Shown: piece after piece, positions 1 to 7,405 of the stretch
Position numbering within the stretch: the stretch's first letter is position 1
Layout of the letters: each line of letters starts with the position of its first letter
Source of the DNA: Candidatus Brevundimonas colombiensis
Lineage (GTDB): Bacteria; Pseudomonadota; Alphaproteobacteria; Caulobacterales; Caulobacteraceae
Direction: 5' to 3'
NCBI GenBank assembly: GCA_029202665.1
Contig: CP119326.1
Location: 1,488,001-1,552,000 of the forward strand
Length of the DNA: 64,000 bases
Program-made: the position numbers and the translations under genes
Notes under the pieces: model-generated
What the model saw: only the letters and a program-made list of their open reading frames with translations
Database searches by the model: none
Told to the model about the DNA's origin: nothing

Positions 1-171
1 GGCGCGCGGCATCTGGCCCCGTCGGGCGGCGGACCGGCCGCCCACTGGCGCGTCTTCACCGGCGCGCTGGACGCTGCGGTCCTGACCGGTGATGAAGAAG
101 CCCGCGCCGTCGCCGGAGCCAAAGCCGCCTTCGCGCGAGTTCAGGCCCTGGCCAATGCCGCCCTTCGCTGA
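1..171 (+). CDS. C-terminal end of a probable heme oxygenase (partial)
   Basis: Only the last 56 codons lie in the window, ending in TGA at 169-171. The visible part has a tryptophan-containing segment (HWRVFTGALDAA) and a final alanine-rich helix with AGAKAAFARVQAL. This resembles the last helix of biliverdin-forming heme oxygenases, which cleave heme in the cytoplasm to release iron. No heme-binding residues are visible, so the call rests on this tail and on context: a DUF454 membrane protein and a TonB transducer follow within 15 bases, as in iron or heme uptake operons. It could be another small helical protein. Confidence 0.4.
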   Translation, partial: GARHLAPSGGGPAAHWRVFTGALDAAVLTGDEEARAVAGAKAAFARVQALANAALR

Positions 172-181
172 GGTCACGACG

Positions 182-577
182 ATGGCGATGGGCCAGGGCT
201 CCTTGCGAGCTGGATGGCTGGTCCTGGGTCTGATTTTGGTCGGTCTGGGTTTTGTCGGCGTCTTCGTGCCGCTGATGCCGACGACCATCTTCATCATCCT
301 GGCCGCCGCCTGTTTCACGCGGTCGTCGCCCCGCTTGGAGGCCTGGCTGCTGAACCATTCCAGGTTCGGGCCGACGCTGCGCGCCTGGCGGGCCGAGGGG
401 GCGGCGCCGCGCCGGGCGAAGATCGCCGCCTGCCTCGGCATGGCGCTGGGTTACGGCCTGTTCTGGCTGGCGGTCCGGCCCGGTCTCTGGCTCGGGCTGG
501 CCGTCGCAGTGGTCATGGCGGCCTGCGCGATCTTTGTCGCCTCGCGTCCGTCGCCGGGAGGCCGGGATGGCGGTTGA
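182..577 (+). CDS. DUF454 (YbaN-type) inner-membrane protein
   Basis: A 131-residue membrane protein. An N-terminal hydrophobic stretch (about residues 11-38) contains GFVGVFVPLMPTT, the proline-rich turn typical of the DUF454/YbaN family. A charged cytoplasmic loop with RAWR follows, then a long hydrophobic region (about 79-123) that can form two more helices. The family has no settled function. I chose ATG 182 rather than the upstream GTG at 89 because the longer form would overlap the preceding gene by over 80 bases; a purine-rich GAGGT lies about ten bases before 182. The 3' end overlaps tonB by 11 bases, so translation is probably coupled. Confidence 0.8.
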   Translation: MAMGQGSLRAGWLVLGLILVGLGFVGVFVPLMPTTIFIILAAACFTRSSPRLEAWLLNHSRFGPTLRAWRAEGAAPRRAKIAACLGMALGYGLFWLAVRPGLWLGLAVAVVMAACAIFVASRPSPGGRDGG

Positions 578-1313
578 CATGACATCGGTCCCGCCTCCGT
601 CAACGCCGGATTTCCGGCCCCGGGTCGGCTCTCGACCTAAGGGCCGGTGGGCCGTGGGCGTTGCGGTCTCGCTTCTGCTGCACGCCACGCCTTTGATTGT
701 CGCGGGCGGCTTCTGGATGTCGCGTCCGCCCCGCATCATGCCGCCCGAGACCGTGTTTGAGGTCGAGCTGGTTCGCCTGCAGGCGCCGCCGCGCCCGCCG
801 TCCGAACAGCCGCCCGGCCCGACCCAGGTCGAGGCCGTCGCCCAGAAGCCCGTGCCCAAACTCCCCATCCAGCCCCGCCTTCAGGTCGCGGCCGTCACCG
901 CCGTCGAGCCGTTGCCGGCCCCGCCACCTCGACCAGCGGTCGCTGCCGAGACCCCGCCTGCGCCCGAAACCACAGCCCCGCCCAGCCGACCCGCGCCGCC
1001 CGCCGCCTCGACCGCCGCCGCGTCTCAGACCTGGCAAGGCCGGCTTCTGGCCCATCTGGAGCGCCACAAACGCTATCCGGCCGAAGCCCGCGCGCGACGC
1101 CTGCAGGGCGTGGCCTACGTCCGCTTCACAATGGACCGGCAGGGCAGGGTGCTGTCCGCGGCATTGGAACGCAGCTCGGGCCACGCCGCCCTGGACCGCG
1201 AAGCCCTGGCCCTGCTTGAGCGCGCCCAGCCGCTGCCCGCGCCGCCCGCCGAGACGCCCGGCGAACGCATCACCCTGACCGTCCCGGTCGAATTCTTCAC
1301 GCGGCGGCGGTGA
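567..1313 (+). CDS. tonB: TonB family energy transducer
   Basis: A 248-residue protein that should link the proton-motive force (through ExbB/ExbD, not in the window) to outer-membrane receptors. A short cytoplasmic N-terminus leads into one transmembrane helix (about residues 28-50, containing SLLLHATPL). A proline-rich periplasmic spacer (about 60-155) follows, then a TonB C-terminal domain (about 158-248) with the motif YPAEARARRLQG and a terminal VPVEFFTRRR. ATG 567 overlaps the end of the DUF454 gene; ATG 579 is an alternative. The last 170 bases and 22 bases past the stop are repeated at 9684-9875 as a broken copy. Confidence 0.9.
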   Translation: MAVDMTSVPPPSTPDFRPRVGSRPKGRWAVGVAVSLLLHATPLIVAGGFWMSRPPRIMPPETVFEVELVRLQAPPRPPSEQPPGPTQVEAVAQKPVPKLPIQPRLQVAAVTAVEPLPAPPPRPAVAAETPPAPETTAPPSRPAPPAASTAAASQTWQGRLLAHLERHKRYPAEARARRLQGVAYVRFTMDRQGRVLSAALERSSGHAALDREALALLERAQPLPAPPAETPGERITLTVPVEFFTRRR

Positions 1314-1335
1314 CGGCAGGAAAGGCGGACGGTCA
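1144..1335 (+). repeat. 192-bp direct repeat, copy 1 (3' end of tonB)
   Basis: This segment aligns without gaps to 9684-9875 at an offset of 8540 bases. I count 8 mismatches in 192 positions, about 96% identity. It covers the end of the TonB C-terminal domain, its stop codon and 22 bases beyond, so similarity is not limited to coding sequence. Similarity stops at both edges. Together the copies bracket the TonB receptor/FecIR island. Confidence 0.95.
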
Positions 1336-1571
1336 GTTTTCGACCATGAGGCCAATGTCGGTAGCCGGCGTCATTCAGCCGTAAGCCCCTCGACTTTCGC
1401 CTTGCGGGAAAACTGTATGGCGTATGCCTAGGTCGACGCCGAACATGCCCATCACCAATATATGGACAACCTCCTCCTGTCGGCGATCTGCTGCGCTGGT
1501 CAGTTGCCGGTGGTTGCGAGCGGTTCCAACAGAAGAACTCAAGAGGTTTCAGAAGTTGATGGGGGTCGTCT

Positions 1572-1601
1572 AAAAAGATGGCCGAGCGAATGACGCTCGG
1601 C
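1572..1601 (-). terminator. Rho-independent terminator of the PraB-like gene
   Basis: Read on the minus strand, a 7-bp stem (GCCGAGC/GCTCGGC, 1581-1601) is followed by CAT and a run of five T (complement of 1572-1576). It lies about 100 bases after the stop of the PraB-like gene and is correctly oriented for it. Confidence 0.7.
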
Positions 1602-1633
1602 TTAGTTTCTGCAGGAAGCCCCGGGAACGAGGC

Positions 1634-1664
1634 CCTCGGCCGGACGGCGAACGTCCGGCCGAGG
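1634..1664 (-). terminator. Stem-loop downstream of the PraB-like gene
   Basis: A perfect 12-bp inverted repeat (arms 1634-1645 and 1653-1664, 7-base loop) lies 40 bases after the minus-strand stop. It lacks a T tract and may act as an mRNA 3' stabiliser ahead of the terminator at 1572-1601. Confidence 0.5.
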
Positions 1665-1703
1665 CGCAAGCGCAGGGGAAGGCGCTTGTTCGTGTTCGGA
1701 CGA

Positions 1704-2219
1704 TTACGGCATCCGGAGGGGACCCGATGCGCCGCTGATCTGAGTGACATCGAGGACGCCGGACACTTGGCAAACGGTCGGCGAACCGGAAACCAGGGCC
1801 GTGGTGGCCGCGATCTGGTTCGCGCCGCCCCAGTTAAGCGTCAGAGGCGTCAAGGTGCCGGTGCAGGTGCCCGCACCGGCTTGGACGCTGACGTTCTGAA
1901 ACTGGAACTGGCCGGTGTTCACGCCGCTGGAAATCTTCACGAGATCCCAGTTGGTTGTCAGAGGGCGGATCAGTGACCCGCACAGCGTGGTGTTGCCAGG
2001 ACTGAAGACAACACTCGTCGTTTTTGCATTTCCGGCGGCGTCGACAGCGATATCCATCGTGACATGACAGGAAACATTCGGAATCGTCTGATAGAGTACC
2101 AAATCGCCTTCAGCACGATAGGTTCCGGGCGCCGTTGCGAAGTCTGCAGCACTAGCGGAAGCGGCGCCAAACAAGGTGATAGCAGCAATGGACGAGGCTA
2201 CAGCAAGCATCTTATTCAT
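1704..2219 (-). CDS. Secreted PraB-like protein
   Basis: A 171-residue exported protein with a clear signal peptide (residues 1-24, ending SASA before ADFA). The mature part is beta-rich and low in charge, with four cysteines (in VSCHV, TLCGS, GTCTG and TVCQV) that could form two disulfides. The FSPGNTTLCGSLI segment resembles the PraB 'activator of alkane oxidation' family of secreted proteins; the function of that family is poorly known. ATG 2219 was chosen over the longer frame because it starts the signal peptide and has AAGG eight bases upstream. It has its own A/T-rich promoter and lies last in the island, 91 bases after a TonB receptor. Codon use is less GC-biased than in core genes. 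Confidence 0.65.
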   Translation of the reverse strand: MNKMLAVASSIAAITLFGAASASAADFATAPGTYRAEGDLVLYQTIPNVSCHVTMDIAVDAAGNAKTTSVVFSPGNTTLCGSLIRPLTTNWDLVKISSGVNTGQFQFQNVSVQAGAGTCTGTLTPLTLNWGGANQIAATTALVSGSPTVCQVSGVLDVTQISGASGPLRMP

Positions 2220-2247
2220 GATCCGTACCTTCTTCGTCAGAGTTGAT

Positions 2248-2267
2248 CTAGAAAATAATTTTTCTAG
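2248..2267. promoter_or_regulatory. A/T-rich near-palindrome in the leader of the PraB-like gene
   Basis: A 20-bp near-palindrome (CTAGAAAA...TTTTCTAG) lies between the candidate promoter and the start codon at 2219. It could be an operator, or a weak terminator for the upstream TonB receptor gene. The sequence does not decide. Confidence 0.4.
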
Positions 2268-2276
2268 CAGTGATAT

Positions 2277-2302
2277 ATTATAAATCAACCGCAGAGAGTC
2301 AA
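2277..2302 (-). promoter_or_regulatory. Candidate sigma-70 promoter of the PraB-like gene
   Basis: On the minus strand TTGACT (complement of 2297-2302) is followed by an A/T-rich TATAATATA tract whose TATAAT core is the complement of 2277-2282. The exact TATAAT hexamer gives a 14-base spacer; using the adjoining AATATA gives 17. It sits between the stop of the TonB receptor gene and the PraB-like gene, implying independent transcription. Confidence 0.5.
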
Positions 2303-2310
2303 TGTTTATT

Positions 2311-5300
2311 TCAGAACGTCTTGGATATTGAGACTCCTAAGATTCTGGGGTCCAGGGTGAATACGTTCGTGGTTAACATCGTGTCGTCGCTGTTTGTGAA
2401 CGCATCGACTATTGGACTGTCGTCAAAGACATTTTTTACATAGGCGCTGACTGTCACCCCAGATGAGGCGTTCTCAATCGCAATCGAGACGTTCGCGTTG
2501 CCCCATCCCTTAAGGCGGTCGTATTCGGTATTATAGACGCGGAAGTAGCTCTCAGCTTGACGATAGTAGTCTCCTCTGAGGGTGATATCCGTGTTGCCTA
2601 TATTCCAGACATATTCGGCGCCGATGCTGGCGGTCCATCGCGGCGAGTTCGGCAGTTCATTCCCGCCCAGATCCGCCATGAAGCCGCGGCCGTTGTTCGG
2701 CGCGTCTTTCAGCGGATTATAGGTGATGCCGTACAGAGCCCAGAAGGGGGTGCCGCCGACAAAGGTCGGATCGAAGGAGCCGTAGCTCTTGGAGCCGCCG
2801 CAGAGAACCTGAAGCGCGAGCTGGTTCAAACTGTCGCCATAGCTGCTGCGGACGATCTTCTCGACGATCGCGGTCGGCGCCACACAGTTCGACGGCACCT
2901 GGACCCAGGGGCGCAGCACCATCCAATCCGGATTGCCCTGCGTCCGGTTCATCACATCGATGGAACCTTCCCCATCGGCGATACGGGTTTTGAGATAGCC
3001 GAAGTTCGCATTGATCCGGAAGCTGGGCGTCACCTGATAGGCGGCTTCCAGTTCCAGCCCCATGCTTTCCGCATCGAAGTTCTCGTTCAGCGAGATGCGA
3101 TCGACGATCTGAGAGACCTGATAGTCCTTATAGTCGTAGTAGAAGGCCGTGGCGTTCAGCCGCAGACGCCGATCCAGCAGATTGCTCTTGATCCCCACCT
3201 CATAGGCGTTGAGGAATTCGGGGTCGAAGACGCTGGACTGGGGCAGATACTGCACCGTGCGCGGGTTGATGTCGGCGCGGGGCGGGTTGGTTCCGCCGCC
3301 CTTGTAGCCGCGGGCGTAGGAGACATAGGCCATCAGATTGGCTGTCGGCTTCCAGTCCAGCACCAGGCGTCCCGTGGTCTCGGCCCAGTTCTGCTCGATA
3401 TCGGGAAGCGCCACAAAGCCTCTGGCGATCGAGCCGCCGGTCAGGTGCCCGTAGCCGAGGCTGTCCCGCGTCCCCAACAGCAACTGCGTGGGGTAGGGCG
3501 TCGTCGTCTTGCTGTCGTCGGTGTAGCGCAGGCCGGCCGTCAGGCGGAAGGCGTCAGAAAGATCGACATAGGCCTCGCCGAATATCCCGTAGGACTCGGT
3601 CGTCACCTCGTTCTTGCTGCGGAAATAGTTATGGCCGTCGCCGGCGATGTTGGCGATCGAGGACCGGTCAACATAGACACATTCGTTCAGGCTGCCATCC
3701 GTGCAGGGGATGGACATGCCATCGCCTGTCTGTCCCGGAACAAGAATCTGATTGTACCACTGCTCGGCGATCAGGGTGAAGACGTTGTTGAAGACGTAAT
3801 AGTCATCCTTGGTGTCGAACTTCAGATAGTTCGCGCCGAGGTTGAAGTTGAATCGTCCGTCAAAGTTCGATTGCAGACGGAATTCCTGGAAGAATTGCTC
3901 GTTCTTCGACGTGCTCAGGTCGACAGCCAGCATCCGTTTTGATGGTCCGAGTTGCGGGTCCGTATATACGCCGCCCGGAGCCGCATTATATTTTGTCTCG
4001 TGGATCTTCTGTGGTCTTCTATAGATATCTATGTAGTCGTCATAGTCGCTGCGATTGAATATCTCGTTGGAGACATACCGCATATAGTCCTGGGTGGACC
4101 AGAAGTCGTCCTTTGCAAAGGTCGTCTGGGAGACGAATTTCAGGGACGGCGACAGGTCGAATTCGAGATTCAACTGATAGACATCATTGGTCGCACGGAA
4201 CCGCGGATCATAGCTGGTGGCGATCTCGCGAAGGTTCGTCGACTGGGTGACGCCCGCATAGGGGTTTAGGCCCTGGGAAACGCCGTTGGCCCCAGTGAAC
4301 CTGCCGTTGACGAGGCGATTGCCGTAGGTGACATTCGCCGCCGCCCAGATCTGCCCCATGCTGGTGCCGTTGGGTGTGCCGTAGGCCGCATCGTCGAAGA
4401 GGCTGCCGGGCTTGCAGCCCTGGCTCAGAACCCCCCTCAGGAAGGCACTTGTGAGGGTGTAGCTTCCCACCTGCGTGGGGCCCGGATCGGTCGTACAGAG
4501 TTGCTTGCCGGTTCGCGCGCGATTGTCGTCCTCGCCGAAATGCTCCCAGATCAGGTTGGCGCGGAAACGTTCTGTCGGTTCCCAGGCCGCCGACAGACGG
4601 ACCGAGTGCAGATCGCGCCCGTTGACGTGAGTTTCGTTGAAGGTGTTGTAGTCGAAGCCGTCGCGCTTGGTCAGGCCGGCCGCCGCCCGAATCCATAGGG
4701 TGTCGGTCAGCGGGATATTGATCATCATCTGGCCGCGAACCGAGCCGTAGTTGCCCGTCTCAGCCTTCAGCATGGCGTCGAAGTCCGGACCCGGCAGATT
4801 GGGGAACATGTTGACGACGCCGGCCGTCGCGTTGCGCCCGTAAAGGGTGCCTTGCGGTCCGCGCAGGACCTCGACGCGGTTCACGTCGAGATATTCCTGT
4901 TCGAACAGGCGATTGCGGATCAGCGGGGTGTTGTTGAAGCTGACCGCCACCGCTGGATCTGACGACGCCGACACTGCCTTGGTCCCGATCCCCCGGATCG
5001 AGAAGTTGTACATGCTGAAATTGCCCTTGGAGAAGGTGACGTTCGGCACGGCGCGGAACAGTTCGGACCCGCCCTCGATCTTCATCGCATCGAGGTTTTC
5101 GGCCGAGAAGGCCGAGACGGCGATCGGCACGTCCTGGATCGATTGCTCACGCTTCTGGGCGGTGACGACGATGTCCGCGACGGTCGTCGGCTCCTGAGCG
5201 TCCTGGGGCCGCCCGCCCAGGTCGTTTCCCCCGGCGTCCCCCTGGCCCGAACGCACCAGACGCACAGCGTTCGGACCGAAGAATTCGGCGCTGAGGCCGG

Positions 5301-5586
5301 TGCCGGCAAGGAGCTGTTGCAGAGCGTCCTCAACCGGCAGATCGCCCGAAACGGCGTGGCCGCGCAGCCCGGAGGTGAGGGACTGATCGGCGGCGACGGA
5401 GACGCCGGCCTGACGTCCGAACTCCAACAGGCTCTGGGACAGAGGGGCGGGCCGGATGTTGAACGACGCCACCGCAGACTGGGCCGCCGCCCCCAGCGGC
5501 GCCGCCGCAATCAGCAAGGCGCCGCAGCCAGCCCCCGCCAACATGCGCAAACGCGAAAAACGGACATGCGAAAGCCGCAACATCAT
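2311..5586 (-). CDS. TonB-dependent outer-membrane receptor with STN signalling domain
   Basis: A 1091-residue outer-membrane receptor. A signal peptide (about 1-35) is followed by an STN (secretin/TonB short N-terminal) domain at about 40-113, the periplasmic domain by which FecA-type receptors signal to FecR. The TonB box is near residues 137-146 (VADIVVTAQK), then comes the plug (about 150-260, with RGPQGTLYGRNA), then a long beta-barrel ending in phenylalanine (ISKTF), as outer-membrane barrels do. ATG 5586 is preceded by GGGAGGGAGAGG. The fecIR pair lies immediately upstream and a FecI-type promoter starts 41 bases before the gene. The ligand cannot be read from sequence; iron chelates or plant or aromatic compounds are both possible. 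Confidence 0.93.
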   Translation of the reverse strand: MMLRLSHVRFSRLRMLAGAGCGALLIAAAPLGAAAQSAVASFNIRPAPLSQSLLEFGRQAGVSVAADQSLTSGLRGHAVSGDLPVEDALQQLLAGTGLSAEFFGPNAVRLVRSGQGDAGGNDLGGRPQDAQEPTTVADIVVTAQKREQSIQDVPIAVSAFSAENLDAMKIEGGSELFRAVPNVTFSKGNFSMYNFSIRGIGTKAVSASSDPAVAVSFNNTPLIRNRLFEQEYLDVNRVEVLRGPQGTLYGRNATAGVVNMFPNLPGPDFDAMLKAETGNYGSVRGQMMINIPLTDTLWIRAAAGLTKRDGFDYNTFNETHVNGRDLHSVRLSAAWEPTERFRANLIWEHFGEDDNRARTGKQLCTTDPGPTQVGSYTLTSAFLRGVLSQGCKPGSLFDDAAYGTPNGTSMGQIWAAANVTYGNRLVNGRFTGANGVSQGLNPYAGVTQSTNLREIATSYDPRFRATNDVYQLNLEFDLSPSLKFVSQTTFAKDDFWSTQDYMRYVSNEIFNRSDYDDYIDIYRRPQKIHETKYNAAPGGVYTDPQLGPSKRMLAVDLSTSKNEQFFQEFRLQSNFDGRFNFNLGANYLKFDTKDDYYVFNNVFTLIAEQWYNQILVPGQTGDGMSIPCTDGSLNECVYVDRSSIANIAGDGHNYFRSKNEVTTESYGIFGEAYVDLSDAFRLTAGLRYTDDSKTTTPYPTQLLLGTRDSLGYGHLTGGSIARGFVALPDIEQNWAETTGRLVLDWKPTANLMAYVSYARGYKGGGTNPPRADINPRTVQYLPQSSVFDPEFLNAYEVGIKSNLLDRRLRLNATAFYYDYKDYQVSQIVDRISLNENFDAESMGLELEAAYQVTPSFRINANFGYLKTRIADGEGSIDVMNRTQGNPDWMVLRPWVQVPSNCVAPTAIVEKIVRSSYGDSLNQLALQVLCGGSKSYGSFDPTFVGGTPFWALYGITYNPLKDAPNNGRGFMADLGGNELPNSPRWTASIGAEYVWNIGNTDITLRGDYYRQAESYFRVYNTEYDRLKGWGNANVSIAIENASSGVTVSAYVKNVFDDSPIVDAFTNSDDTMLTTNVFTLDPRILGVSISKTF

Positions 5587-5626
5587 AGGCCTCTCCCTCC
5601 CAAGAGATCGTTGTTTTGAAGGGATT

Positions 5627-5653
5627 GACGATTCAGTCGGGAAAAACCCTACC
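5627..5653 (-). promoter_or_regulatory. FecI-type promoter of the STN-domain receptor
   Basis: On the minus strand GGTAGGG (complement of 5647-5653) is followed after exactly 16 bases by CGTC (complement of 5627-5630). The same two blocks with the same spacing occur at 6781-6807 before fecR. CGTC-type -10 elements are typical of ECF sigma factors. The predicted leader to the start codon at 5586 is about 35 bases. Confidence 0.65.
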
Positions 5654-5712
5654 TCGCTCCGGCAAATATTTTTCGGTTTCGCGAAGAACCCTGGAACCTG
5701 ACCGGTTGAGGT

Positions 5713-5806
5713 GGAATCGCTTCGCGATTCCGCCGATGCCGTGAATCAGCCTTCAGGCAGGGCTGGAGCGAAATCAGAGCCGCGCCCAACTCGACCGATT
5801 TCGCTC
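5713..5806 (-). terminator. Stem-loops after the fecR-like gene
   Basis: Two inverted repeats lie between fecR and the receptor gene: a tight 8-bp hairpin (GGAATCGC/GCGATTCC, 5713-5731, 3-base loop) and a 10-bp repeat (GAGCGAAATC at 5766-5775, complement at 5797-5806) that includes the end of fecR. No clear T tract follows. They may separate the fecIR transcript from the receptor transcript. Confidence 0.4.
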
Positions 5807-6738
5807 TAGGCAAGCGGCTTGAGCCGGTCCTTGCGACCGTTGGTCTCAACATGTGCGTTCAGCAGCAAGGCCAACCGTTTCACCGTGTCGGCGCGGTCAT
5901 CGATCACCAGCCTCAATGTCACGTGACGTCGGCCTAGGTCGACGTCGGCGGCAAGGGGACGTTCATAGAAGCGATTGACGTCCTGCACGATCTGATCGAC
6001 CGAGGTGTCTTCATAGGTCAGGACGCGCTGACGCCATTCGTCGACCGCGCCCGGCGAGATCTCCGAAATCTTCAGCGGCGTCTGGGCCACGTCGGCGGTG
6101 TCGCGGATTTGAAGTCGCTGACCGGCGCGGAGAAAAACGGGTTTGTCGTTTCCCGCCAGACGCCGGACCTGGACGACGCCTTCCTTGACGGCGACGTCCA
6201 GGCTGTGATCGCGATTGCGGACGTTGAAAGCCGTGCCCACAGCGCGAACCTCATATCCCGCCGCGCGGACGAGGAAAGGGCGCTCCGGATCCTTGTGCAC
6301 CACGAAAGTCGCCTCGCCCTCGCTCAAATGCACCAGCCGCTCACGGGCGTTGATGTCGTAGCGCGCCTTTGTCACCACGTTCAGTGCGAGAATGCTGCCG
6401 TCCGGCAATTCCTGGCTGCGCTGTTCGCCGACGCCGGTCATGGCCGATGGCTGATGAAGCCTCCAGCCCGCGCCTAACGTCAGGCCTGTCACGCCGAGCA
6501 CAAGAACAGCGGCGATCGCCGTCCGACGTCTGATCGGCCGGTGATCGGTCCGGGGCGCGACGCTTCCAACCGCAGCCAATTCCCCCCAGACTTCGTGCAT
6601 GCGGTTAAGCGCAGCCTGATGCAAAGGATCGGTGCGCCAGGCGTCGAACGCCTGGCGTTCGTCCAGCGACATCGGGCCTCGCCGCTGAGCGGCGAACCAT
6701 CGGGCCGCTTCTTCATGAATGTCGTCGTTTAAGAACAT
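5806..6738 (-). CDS. FecR-like anti-sigma/signal transducer
   Basis: A 310-residue single-pass inner-membrane regulator. The N-terminal cytoplasmic domain (about 1-65, with EEAARWFAAQRR) is the DUF4880 region that binds the FecI factor. A hydrophobic segment at about 70-92 forms the membrane anchor. The periplasmic part contains the FecR core (about 100-205; LPDGSILALN, GEATFVVHKDPERPF) and a C-terminal STN-like stretch that would contact the receptor. It lies directly downstream of the FecI-like gene and upstream of the STN receptor, the usual cell-surface signalling order. A FecI-type promoter overlaps the end of fecI just before it. Confidence 0.93.
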   Translation of the reverse strand: MFLNDDIHEEAARWFAAQRRGPMSLDERQAFDAWRTDPLHQAALNRMHEVWGELAAVGSVAPRTDHRPIRRRTAIAAVLVLGVTGLTLGAGWRLHQPSAMTGVGEQRSQELPDGSILALNVVTKARYDINARERLVHLSEGEATFVVHKDPERPFLVRAAGYEVRAVGTAFNVRNRDHSLDVAVKEGVVQVRRLAGNDKPVFLRAGQRLQIRDTADVAQTPLKISEISPGAVDEWRQRVLTYEDTSVDQIVQDVNRFYERPLAADVDLGRRHVTLRLVIDDRADTVKRLALLLNAHVETNGRKDRLKPLA

Positions 6739-6780
6739 GAGCGGAGCGCTATCGACCGGGGAGGGCGGACTATCCCTATA

Positions 6781-6807
6781 GACGAACGAACGGCGCTATT
6801 CCCTACC
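6781..6807 (-). promoter_or_regulatory. FecI-type promoter upstream of fecR
   Basis: On the minus strand GGTAGGG (complement of 6801-6807) is followed after 16 bases by CGTC (complement of 6781-6784). Block sequence and spacing match the site before the STN receptor. The -35 block contains the TAG stop codon of the FecI-like gene, so fecR could be boosted independently of fecI. The distance to the fecR ATG is about 43 bases. Confidence 0.6.
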
Positions 6808-7327
6808 TGTCGAATTCTTCGGCGTGCATTTTCCGGGTGAGATCCAGCATCGCCGCCGAAATATGCTTTTCCACCGCCTTGATGCTGACGCCCATGGCGC
6901 GCGCGATCTCGAGATAGCTCAATCCGTCGATACGATGCATCAGAAAAGCCTTCCTGCGCCGCTCCGGCATGGCTTCGATCACCTTCATCGCCCGACGGAG
7001 ACGATCGTTGGCCAGCAGCGCGCGCTCAGGATCGGCTTCGGGAGACGGATGATGATCGCTCGCCGCGTTCGATCGGAAAACCTGGGTCGCCAAGGCACGC
7101 GAGCGGAGCCGATCAATCACCAGGTTCCGGGCCAGTCGGTACAGGAGGTGCGTCGGCGCCGCCACCGGCTCGCGGGTCGCAGTCTCGACCAGCCTGAGGC
7201 ACGCATCCTGCGCCAGATCGGCCTCTTCCCCTGTGACGCGGCGCGTTATGGCGTGCAGACCGGCGGCGCTCGACCGAAAAGCCTCGTCCAAATCCTGGAC
7301 CATTGGACTAGGTGCTGGCGGCTTCAC
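6803..7327 (-). CDS. FecI-like ECF RNA polymerase sigma factor
   Basis: A 174-residue extracytoplasmic-function sigma factor. The region-2 part (about 12-80) includes EADLAQDACLRLVE and LLYRLARNLVIDRLR; region 4 (about 110-165) includes PERRRKAFLMHRIDGLSYLEIARAMGVS, a helix-turn-helix for -35 recognition, given here only by position and key residues RKAF and YLEIA. The start is a GTG at 7327 with GGGAGGG six bases upstream; ATG at 7303 is an alternative. It should be held by the adjacent FecR-like protein and activate the two GGTAGGG/CGTC promoters nearby. Its own promoter does not show that motif. Confidence 0.92.
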   Translation of the reverse strand: MKPPAPSPMVQDLDEAFRSSAAGLHAITRRVTGEEADLAQDACLRLVETATREPVAAPTHLLYRLARNLVIDRLRSRALATQVFRSNAASDHHPSPEADPERALLANDRLRRAMKVIEAMPERRRKAFLMHRIDGLSYLEIARAMGVSIKAVEKHISAAMLDLTRKMHAEEFDR

Positions 7328-7405
7328 TACGACCCTCCCGGGACCATCGTTCGCTCGAGGACACTGTGGTGTAAGGTTGGCGTGCGCGTCAATCCACGAG
7401 CGATC

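Larger units (their letters stand above)
1336..1703. other. Non-coding stretch at the left edge of the island
   Basis: Between the tonB copy-1 repeat and the end of the minus-strand PraB-like gene. I find no reading frame here with credible coding character. The right half holds two strong stem-loops, annotated separately as terminators of the minus-strand gene. The left half (1336-1560) has lower GC than its neighbours and no recognisable content. Confidence 0.6.

Noticed and set aside
2557..3942. A 461-codon plus-strand frame opposite the STN receptor
   Set aside because: It is antisense to a receptor with clear motifs; long shadow frames are common at this GC content, and it has no domain or ribosome-binding site.
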